A DNA stretch of 64,000 bases from Bifidobacterium breve (GTDB taxonomy: Bacteria > Actinomycetota > Actinomycetes > Nanopelagicales > Nanopelagicaceae), in NCBI GenBank assembly GCA_945860245.1, contig CAMAPO010000002.1, positions 1-64,000 of the forward strand. Direction: 5' to 3'. Position 1 is the stretch's first letter. The number at the start of each line of letters is the position of its first letter. Below, in pieces: positions 57,064 through 64,000 of the stretch. The notes beneath the pieces are model-generated. The model was given only the letters and a program-made list of their open reading frames with translations. It was not told the origin of the DNA and searched no databases. Position numbers and translations under genes: made by a program.

Positions 57064-58368
57064 TTAATCAGTGCGGCCAAGTGCGTGTACGCGCCAACCA
57101 GCAGTGCGCCACTTTTCTCGATCTAGTGCATTGCGACCATCTATTAAGAATTTAGATTTAACCAACTGACCAATTACTGAAGGGTCAAGCTCGCGGTATT
57201 CCTTCCACTCAGTTAAGTGGAGAATTGCATCAGATCCCTTTACACAGTCAGTAACTTTTTCAGCGAAATCTAAATGTGGGAATCGTTTACGGGCAGGTTC
57301 TATCCCCTTTGGATCATGAACAACAATTGTTGCACCGGCAGCTTCAAGCTGGGCTGCGATATCCAGAGCGGGGGAGTCACGCACATCATCGCTATCTGGT
57401 TTAAATGTAGCGCCTAGAATTGCAATTTTATATTGCGTTAAATCCTCTGAAAGATCAGCGCGAACTACATCAATCACCCGTTGCCGCGCCCGTAAATTAA
57501 TTGCATCAATTTCACGTAGAAATTCCAGAGCTTGATCAGCGCCTAGTTCCTCAGCGCGCGCCATAAATGCACGTATATCTTTCGGTAGGCAGCCTCCACC
57601 AAAACCTATACCTGCTTGCAAAAAGCGGCTACCGATTCGGGGATCGTATCCAATCGCTTTTGCTAAAACTGTTACATCCCCACCAGCGGCTTCACAAACT
57701 TCAGCCATGGCGTTGATAAATGAAATTTTTGTGGCAAGGAATGAATTGGCAGCAACTTTTACAAGTTCTGAAGTTGGCAGATCAGCTCTTATCCAAGGCG
57801 TACCAAGATCAATGATCGGCTTATAAACCTCTTTCAAGATATTCTCTGCGCGATCATTGACTACACCGACAACTAATCGATTAGGGGTCAAAGTATCTTC
57901 AACTGCAAAGCCTTCACGTAAGAACTCAGGATTCCAAGCCAAATCTGCTTGCGGTGCAGAGGTGGAAAGAATCTCGCGTAGCGCTTGCGCGGTGCCGACT
58001 GGAACCGTGGATTTTCCGACAACTAGCGCCCCATCTTTCAGATATGGCGCGATCGCGGTAATTGCGGATTTTACAAATGTTAAATCTGCAGCTAAACCAT
58101 CTTTGCTCTGTGGAGTACCAACACATATAAAGTGAACATCGGCATCAGCAGCCGCAGCAAAATCAGTAGTAAATGTTAGACGGCCCGTTTTAATTTGAGA
58201 AGCAAGTAACGTATCTAGCCCTGGTTCGTAGAAGGGAAGTTCTCCCTGAGAGAGAAGATTTACTCTGCTCTGGTCGGTATCGACTCCCACAACCTGAAAC
58301 CCCAGAGAAGACATGCACGCCGAATGGGTCGCTCCTAAGTAACCACAACCAATTACTGAGATTTTCAT
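57064..58368 (-). CDS. UDP-glucose 6-dehydrogenase family
   Basis: KISVIGCGYLGATHSACMSSLGFQVVGVDTD; FLQAGIGFGGGCLPKDIRAF; GATFKPDSDDVRDSPALDIA. Confidence 0.92.
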   Translation of the reverse strand: MKISVIGCGYLGATHSACMSSLGFQVVGVDTDQSRVNLLSQGELPFYEPGLDTLLASQIKTGRLTFTTDFAAAADADVHFICVGTPQSKDGLAADLTFVKSAITAIAPYLKDGALVVGKSTVPVGTAQALREILSTSAPQADLAWNPEFLREGFAVEDTLTPNRLVVGVVNDRAENILKEVYKPIIDLGTPWIRADLPTSELVKVAANSFLATKISFINAMAEVCEAAGGDVTVLAKAIGYDPRIGSRFLQAGIGFGGGCLPKDIRAFMARAEELGADQALEFLREIDAINLRARQRVIDVVRADLSEDLTQYKIAILGATFKPDSDDVRDSPALDIAAQLEAAGATIVVHDPKGIEPARKRFPHLDFAEKVTDCVKGSDAILHLTEWKEYRELDPSVIGQLVKSKFLIDGRNALDREKWRTAGWRVHALGRTD

Positions 58369-58391
58369 AGAATTAGAGTCTAAGGCAAGTT

Positions 58392-59504
58392 CTATTTAAT
58401 TTCGCCGCACGGATTTTCTGCCGCTGTGCGAGTCTTAAATTTATCAATGATTTCAGGCTTAGCAGAGGTAGTAGTGCTCGCAGATGGTGATGGTGTTACT
58501 TCGTCAACTAAGGCAGCATCATCACGAATACGATTCCAAAGTTCGGCACTTAACGTTTCATCCCATATAACAACTGAGCCTATTCCAGCGACACGCCCAT
58601 TTGCACTTGAGAGCGGAACAGTCAGCGTTCGAACATTGCCAGAGGAGAGTCCGCGCATTTGCTTGGCAAGGCTTAATAAATCTTCCTTACTTAAATTTTC
58701 ATCCATTTTGATGGTGGAGATTGCCGCATTTATAAAGTTAGCAATTTTAATGGGATTTAATAGAACGCCAGTGCTGGTCGCTTTTTTTAAGACCGAGCCC
58801 ATAAATTGTTGCTGTCTCTGCATTCGACCGATATCACCGCGTCCATCAAAATCGCGGGTGCGTACATACTTTAGCGCTTCAATTCCGTCGAGAGTGTGCG
58901 TTCCTGCACTTAAAATAAGATGGCTCTTCGGATCATCAATATCAACTTTTGTACAAACTTCAATTCCACCTAAAGCATTAACAATTCCGGCGAATCCCGC
59001 AAAACTTATTTCAATGTAGTGATCAATTTTTAAATTGGTTTCGCCCTCTATGGTTTCAATTAGCAAAGGAGCACCCCCGAATGAAAATGCTGCATTCAAT
59101 TTATTTTGGCGCGCGGGTATTTCAGTTTTACCATTTGTGCTTGTATGGGCTGGAATAGTAACTAGCGAGTCACGTGGGAATGAAACCAAATAAGCTTTAT
59201 CTCTATCTTTACTTATATGAACAAGCAGCATGGTGTCAGAGCGACCACCTGCTGCTGTCGCAGTACTTCCAACGCGTAACGCTTTCAGTTCTTCCTTATT
59301 TAACCCTTCACGCGTATCCGATCCAACTAAGAGATAGTTAAGTGCTTTTGAGGTTTTCTCAGGCCGATCTTCTAGCCCAGCAAAGACACTTATTCGAGCA
59401 ATTTTTCCGCTGATATGTCCAAGTCCGAGCCAGGACACAGATGCGAGGATTACAACGCCAATTGAGAGTGATGTAATAATTCGTATGGAGCGCGTTGATT
59501 TCAC
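58392..59504 (-). CDS. LytR-CpsA-Psr (LCP) family cell-wall glycopolymer ligase
   Basis: LLVGSDTREG; GGRSDTMLLVHISKDRDKAYLVSFPRDSLV; LDGIEALKYVRTRDFDGRGDIGRMQRQQQFM. Confidence 0.93.
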   Translation of the reverse strand: MKSTRSIRIITSLSIGVVILASVSWLGLGHISGKIARISVFAGLEDRPEKTSKALNYLLVGSDTREGLNKEELKALRVGSTATAAGGRSDTMLLVHISKDRDKAYLVSFPRDSLVTIPAHTSTNGKTEIPARQNKLNAAFSFGGAPLLIETIEGETNLKIDHYIEISFAGFAGIVNALGGIEVCTKVDIDDPKSHLILSAGTHTLDGIEALKYVRTRDFDGRGDIGRMQRQQQFMGSVLKKATSTGVLLNPIKIANFINAAISTIKMDENLSKEDLLSLAKQMRGLSSGNVRTLTVPLSSANGRVAGIGSVVIWDETLSAELWNRIRDDAALVDEVTPSPSASTTTSAKPEIIDKFKTRTAAENPCGEIK

Positions 59505-59540
59505 ATGCGAACTGTACTTGGGCGATAGCGTGGAGGGGTT

Positions 59541-60524
59541 ATGACGACAACAATGGGCGAGTTATCTCTCTCACCGGCAATCAGCGTCATCCTGCCAGTT
59601 CTAAACGAAGAGCCACATTTAGCCGAATCTGTCACGGCAATCCTTTCTCAGGATTACGTTGGAATCTTTGAAATAATTCTCGCTCTAGGACCATCACGCG
59701 ATCGCACCAACAAAGTTGCAGAAGAATTGGCCTTGCGTGATGGTCGCATCAAATTGGTAGCAAATCCTTCTGGGAAAACTGCAGCTGGCCTGAATCTGGC
59801 AATTGCAGCATCCGCAAGTCCAGTAATTGTGCGTGTTGATGGACATGCCAAAATCCCTAAGAACTATCTCTCACTTGCGATAGCAATTTTGCGCGAATCT
59901 GGCGCAGTAAATGTTGGTGGAGTAATGGCGGCAGAAGGAATAACAAAATTTGAAATCGCGATCTCTCGTGCAATGCGCAGCCCACTTGGAGTGGGAGCTT
60001 CACGTTTTCACACTGGAGGTGAAGCCGGCGAGGTAGATACCGTTTACTTAGGGGCATTTCGGCGAGATGCGATCAACGCTGTAGGTGGATTCGACGAGAG
60101 ATATACCCGCGCCCAAGATTGGGAGCTTAATCATCGACTTCGCAAAAATGGTGGCAAAATTTATTTCGATCCCCGGCTACAAGTTACATATAGACCGAGA
60201 CCAAATTTAAGCAAATTAGCGAAACAATATTTTCAATATGGGCGTTGGCGCAGAGTGGTTTCCCGAAGCCATCCCGGAACAGTGAATTTACGTTATCTCG
60301 CACCACCACTAACGCTCGCTGGAACGCTCGCCTCGTTACTTTTTGGATTAATAATTCATCCAATCATCTACCTACCTGCCGCAGTTTATGGAATCTTCTT
60401 ACTTATCTCATCCGCTTTAATTGCTAAATCTGCTCGCGAATTTATTTCACTTCTTGCCATAATTCCTACAATGCACTTTGCTTGGGGCGCAGGATTTATT
60501 ACTTCAACCAAAGTGTTGCGATAA
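59541..60524 (+). CDS. Glycosyltransferase family 2
   Basis: AISVILPVLNEEPHLAESVTAILSQDYVGIFEIILALGPSRDRT; GGFDERYTRAQDWELNHRLRKNGGKI; C-terminal TM. Confidence 0.9.
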   Translation: MTTTMGELSLSPAISVILPVLNEEPHLAESVTAILSQDYVGIFEIILALGPSRDRTNKVAEELALRDGRIKLVANPSGKTAAGLNLAIAASASPVIVRVDGHAKIPKNYLSLAIAILRESGAVNVGGVMAAEGITKFEIAISRAMRSPLGVGASRFHTGGEAGEVDTVYLGAFRRDAINAVGGFDERYTRAQDWELNHRLRKNGGKIYFDPRLQVTYRPRPNLSKLAKQYFQYGRWRRVVSRSHPGTVNLRYLAPPLTLAGTLASLLFGLIIHPIIYLPAAVYGIFLLISSALIAKSAREFISLLAIIPTMHFAWGAGFITSTKVLR

Positions 60525-60526
60525 AA

Positions 60527-61777
60527 TTGGCTCTGTTGTACCGAGTATCTGTGGCGGTAACAGCCGTGCTCTGCCTAACTTTGCTCCCTCTGACGAATAG
60601 CGCAGCTGCAATACCTGAGAAATTTTCTTTCACTGGAAGTGGCTATGGCCACGGCGTTGGGATGAGCCAGATCGGTGCGCGCGCCAAGGCACTTGCCGGC
60701 GAATCAGCAACTGCCATATTGAATTATTACTACAGCGGAACTAAAGTCGAAACTGCAACTGATTCACAGATATTGCGTATAAATATCGGCCACTTACTCA
60801 AGTCAACGAAAGTTAGAATCGATTCAAGTGGCGCTAAGTTACAACTATTTTCTGGAGACTTGGGCGAGACGCAAACGGCAAGTGAACTATTAACACTACC
60901 GAGCAAAACCACTTTAAATGTAGATTTATTAAGTAGCCAATTGGCTATCTCTACTACGCGTGGCACCAAAACTACACAAATAACAACCGGGAAGTCCTTT
61001 ACTCTGCGATGGAGTGGTACTCGCTATCTGGATGGTGTGCCGACACTCGTTTCTGTAACTACAAATGCCATTGCAAATAAATATCGTTATGGGCAGATCC
61101 AATTTAGGATTATCAAAGATAAATTGTTAGGAAACCGCTTAGAGATTATTAATTCGGTTCGGCTGCAAGATGAATATTTGTGGGGGATTGGAGAAGTTCC
61201 TTCATCTTGGCCGGTTGCCGCCTTGCAAGCACAGGCGATCGCTTCTAGGACTTATGCTCTGGCGAAAGCGGTTGGTATTCGTAGCGCATGTGACTGTCAC
61301 TTATATGGCTCAATAAGTGATCAATCTTTTGTTGGCTTCTCCAAAGAGAGCGAAGCAATTTATGGCAAAATTTGGAAGAGCGCAGTTGAAAGTACTACCG
61401 GTCAAATAATTACCTATAACGGTCTGCCCATCACCGCCTATTTCACATCTTCGACCGGTGGTGTCACCGAAACTTCAGAACATGCTTGGGGTACTGCAAC
61501 TCCATATACACAGAGCGTTTCAGATACAGCAAGTGCCGACATTGTGTTAAATCCCAGATTTGCCACTTGGTCACGCCAGATTACCCAATCAGTTATCGCA
61601 GCTGCATTTCTTCTTCCCGACGTTCTTTCGTTGGAAGTTCTCTCACTAAACCCTTCGGGCACGGTGGATATGATCCAAGCAACTTCTTCGAAAGGTGTTA
61701 CAGCGACTTTAACTGGTGAAACCTTTAGGAGTCGTAGCAAACTTCCATCTGCTTGGTTTTCTATCGTTGTTAATTAA
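60527..61777 (+). CDS. SpoIID/LytB domain protein, secreted (TTG start inferred)
   Basis: FSFTGSGYGHGVGMSQIGARAKALAG; LWGIGEVPSSWPVAALQAQAIASRTYALAK; ITAYFTSSTGGVTE. Confidence 0.9.
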   Translation: MALLYRVSVAVTAVLCLTLLPLTNSAAAIPEKFSFTGSGYGHGVGMSQIGARAKALAGESATAILNYYYSGTKVETATDSQILRINIGHLLKSTKVRIDSSGAKLQLFSGDLGETQTASELLTLPSKTTLNVDLLSSQLAISTTRGTKTTQITTGKSFTLRWSGTRYLDGVPTLVSVTTNAIANKYRYGQIQFRIIKDKLLGNRLEIINSVRLQDEYLWGIGEVPSSWPVAALQAQAIASRTYALAKAVGIRSACDCHLYGSISDQSFVGFSKESEAIYGKIWKSAVESTTGQIITYNGLPITAYFTSSTGGVTETSEHAWGTATPYTQSVSDTASADIVLNPRFATWSRQITQSVIAAAFLLPDVLSLEVLSLNPSGTVDMIQATSSKGVTATLTGETFRSRSKLPSAWFSIVVN

Positions 61778-61780
61778 TGG

Positions 61781-62719
61781 TTAGTTAGCGTGCAGTATTG
61801 AGTTAAGTCCGCCCCAAGCACCTGTGCGCACCACTACTTCTAAGCAACCGTCTAACGAGTTTCGTCTGAAAAGTAGATCATTTGCACCAGAAAGCGCACC
61901 GGCTTTCACGATTTCACCGTCAGGCAGACGCACTTTTGCAGCAGCAGTTATATAAGTTCCAGCCTCAATCACACAATTGTTGCCAAGTGAAATACCAAGT
62001 CCTGAGTTTGCACCGAGCAGGCATTTTTCTCCGACAGAAATAACTTCTTTTCCGCCACCGCTTAAGGTGCCCATTATTGAAGCGCCACCACCAACATCAC
62101 TGCCATCACCGACAACGACGCCCGCAGAGATGCGTCCCTCGACCATCGATGTGCCCAAAGTGCCAGCATTGAAATTAACAAATCCTTCATGCATAACTGT
62201 TGTACCTGATGCTAAGTGCGCCCCGAGTCTTACGCGATCAGCATCTGCGATACGTACTCCGGTAGGAATAATGTAATCAACCATGCGTGGGAATTTATCT
62301 ACGCCAAATACTGTGACGTGACCAAGTTTCAATTGCAGACCAGCGCGGACTTCCTCAAATCCTTCAACGGCGCAAGGACCAGCAGATGTCCAGACCACGT
62401 TAGTTAAGAGACCAAAAATTCCATCCATGACTGCGCCATGTGGCTTTATCAATCGATGAGAAAGTAAGTGAAGGCGCAGATATGCATCTATAGCGTTCTG
62501 CGGAGCGTTGGCAAGATCAATTTCTATTGCAACCAACTCACGCTTCACTTTTCGAACTTCATCAAAGCCAACTAGAGATGTAAGTGATTTCTCTGGTTGA
62601 CCGGTTAGCGTGCCAAGAGATGGGTTGGGAAACCAAACATCGAGAACTGTTGCGCCAGATAAAGTTGCAATTCCATGCCCAGATGCCAGCGCGGAAGGCG
62701 TTTTCTTTGATGAAGACAT
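61781..62719 (-). CDS. dapD: 2,3,4,5-tetrahydropyridine-2,6-dicarboxylate N-succinyltransferase
   Basis: Left-handed beta-helix: GVRIADADRVRLGAHLASGTTVMHEGFVNFNAGTLGTSMVEGRISAGVVVGDGSDVGGGASIMGTLSGGG. Confidence 0.93.
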   Translation of the reverse strand: MSSSKKTPSALASGHGIATLSGATVLDVWFPNPSLGTLTGQPEKSLTSLVGFDEVRKVKRELVAIEIDLANAPQNAIDAYLRLHLLSHRLIKPHGAVMDGIFGLLTNVVWTSAGPCAVEGFEEVRAGLQLKLGHVTVFGVDKFPRMVDYIIPTGVRIADADRVRLGAHLASGTTVMHEGFVNFNAGTLGTSMVEGRISAGVVVGDGSDVGGGASIMGTLSGGGKEVISVGEKCLLGANSGLGISLGNNCVIEAGTYITAAAKVRLPDGEIVKAGALSGANDLLFRRNSLDGCLEVVVRTGAWGGLNSILHAN

Positions 62720-62749
62720 GCGATAAGCCTAACCCCTATCCTTTGCCTC

Positions 62750-63289
62750 ATGCGTATCGCCGTTTACTGTTCTTCCTCTCAGACGATAGATCCTAAATAT
62801 ATTGAGTTGGCGCACAATCTCGGCGCGGGCATCGCAACTCGATCCTGGGAATTGGTCACTGGTGGTGGACATATTTCAGCAATGGGCGCCGTCTCGCGTG
62901 GCGCGCGAGAATCTGGTGGAAAGACGATTGGCGTTATCCCACAACGATTAGTCGATATCGAGTTTGCAGATAAAGAATGTGATGAGCTCCATGTAGTTGA
63001 TTCGATGCGTAACCGTAAGGCGATGATTGAAGATCTCTCTGATGCCTTTATCGCCCTTCCCGGAGGAATTGGCACGCTAGAAGAGTTATTTGAAATTTGG
63101 GTTGGTCGCTTTCTAAAGTTTCACACCAAACCGGTAATTATCCTAGATCCGTTTGATTTATATGGACCTCTTGCAATTTTAATCGATCATTTAGAAGCAC
63201 ATGGATTTGTAAAACCTGGACAACGAGAACTCTTACACTGGGCCAAAAGTATTGATGAAGCCCTCGATATCGCCGCCGGTCAAAGATAG
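62750..63289 (+). CDS. LOG-family / TIGR00730 Rossmann-fold protein
   Basis: IAVYCSSSQTIDPKYIELAHNLG; VDSMRNRKAMIEDLSDAFIALPGGIGTLEELFE (PGGxGTxxE). Confidence 0.92.
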   Translation: MRIAVYCSSSQTIDPKYIELAHNLGAGIATRSWELVTGGGHISAMGAVSRGARESGGKTIGVIPQRLVDIEFADKECDELHVVDSMRNRKAMIEDLSDAFIALPGGIGTLEELFEIWVGRFLKFHTKPVIILDPFDLYGPLAILIDHLEAHGFVKPGQRELLHWAKSIDEALDIAAGQR

Positions 63290-63304
63290 ATTAATAATTT
63301 AACG

Positions 63305-63760
63305 ATGAGCCACAATATTCAGATTTCTGTAAACTTGCCTTGCAGTCGCGAGCGCGCCTGGCAAGCGATCGCCGATTGGGAGGGTCAAGGGCGCTGGATG
63401 TTACAGAGCAAAGTTTGGGTGACTTCAGAAATACGTGAAGGTGTCGGAACCACTATTGCGGCATTTACGGGGCCTTTTTATAAACGATATCCGCTCTTTT
63501 CAAAATTTGGTTTGCTGGACACAATGATTGTTACAAATTGGCAACCACCAACTCGTTGCGATGTCATGCATACTGGCAAAGTATTACGAGGTGCTGGAAC
63601 CTTCGAGCTGGTTGAGATTTCAGAAAATATAACGCAATTTAATTGGTCTGAAGATATTGAGTGTTCTCGCTTGCAATTCTTAGCGATCTACCCATTTTTA
63701 TGGATTGGTGTGCGAATATCACTGGCTCGCCTCTCCACATCGCTGCGCCCACCCGAGTAA
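63305..63760 (+). CDS. SRPBCC-family protein
   Basis: ISVNLPCSRERAWQAIADWEGQGRWMLQSKVWVTSEIREGVGTTIAAFTG. Confidence 0.75.
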   Translation: MSHNIQISVNLPCSRERAWQAIADWEGQGRWMLQSKVWVTSEIREGVGTTIAAFTGPFYKRYPLFSKFGLLDTMIVTNWQPPTRCDVMHTGKVLRGAGTFELVEISENITQFNWSEDIECSRLQFLAIYPFLWIGVRISLARLSTSLRPPE

Positions 63761-63770
63761 CCTTGAACCT

Positions 63771-63965
63771 ATGACCGCGGCCTTATCCCTACCGGATGCC
63801 TTGGCGCAGTTACCGGAAGAAGAACGGATAGTTTTATCGCTTCACTATCTGCGATCACTCCCAAGCCATGAGATTGCACAAATGCTCGGTGTGCCCGAAA
63901 AATCGGTGGTGGCGGTAATGGCATCTGGAAAAGCACGAATTACCGCACTACTTGGCCTAGCTTGA
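63771..63965 (+). CDS. Stand-alone sigma-70 region 4-like HTH protein
   Basis: ALAQLPEEERIVLSLHYLRSLPSHEIAQMLGVPEKSVVAVMASGKARITALLG; 64 aa, no region 2. Confidence 0.75.
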   Translation: MTAALSLPDALAQLPEEERIVLSLHYLRSLPSHEIAQMLGVPEKSVVAVMASGKARITALLGLA

Positions 63966-64000
63966 GGCCAGTTCCCCTTCCGATTTCATACCTAGCCCGA

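Overview
The 64-kb window is a gene-dense chromosomal segment of a small-genome actinobacterium. Lineage is inferred from gene content, order, moderate GC and extreme compaction; it fits freshwater acI / Nanopelagicales-type organisms but was not tested. It runs from the 3' end of rpoA through rplQ-truA-rplM-rpsI-glmM-glmS, acpS-alr, a branched-chain-amino-acid-type ABC importer with a coupled secreted hydrolase, tsaE-tsaB-rimI-tsaD, groES-groEL, whiB, a MerR-family regulator, guaB-guaB3-guaA, pcrA, sucCD, purN-purH-folD, mdh-icd, an msiK-like ATPase, trpS, a nucleoside/deoxynucleoside salvage block, acyl-CoA carboxylase genes, birA-purK-purE, cell-envelope genes, dapD and a C-terminal cluster of small genes. 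I saw no rRNA, tRNA, CRISPR, prophage or transposon. Best leads: (1) an in-frame stop inside the conserved C-terminal part of rpoA with the ancestral frame intact downstream; (2) a MerR regulator with the W-x9-EH motif of CarH/LitR B12 photoreceptors, an altered cobalamin-ligand motif and a dyad upstream; (3) an IMP dehydrogenase lacking the CBS module, in tandem with guaB3; (4) a structured leader on the msiK-like gene that can pair with its Shine-Dalgarno; (5) recurrent TANNNT-N6..8-start architecture implying leaderless transcription, including an overlapping bidirectional -10 between pccB and birA; (6) a secreted alpha/beta hydrolase translationally coupled to a Tat-type solute-binding protein. 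No single wholly new system is proven.
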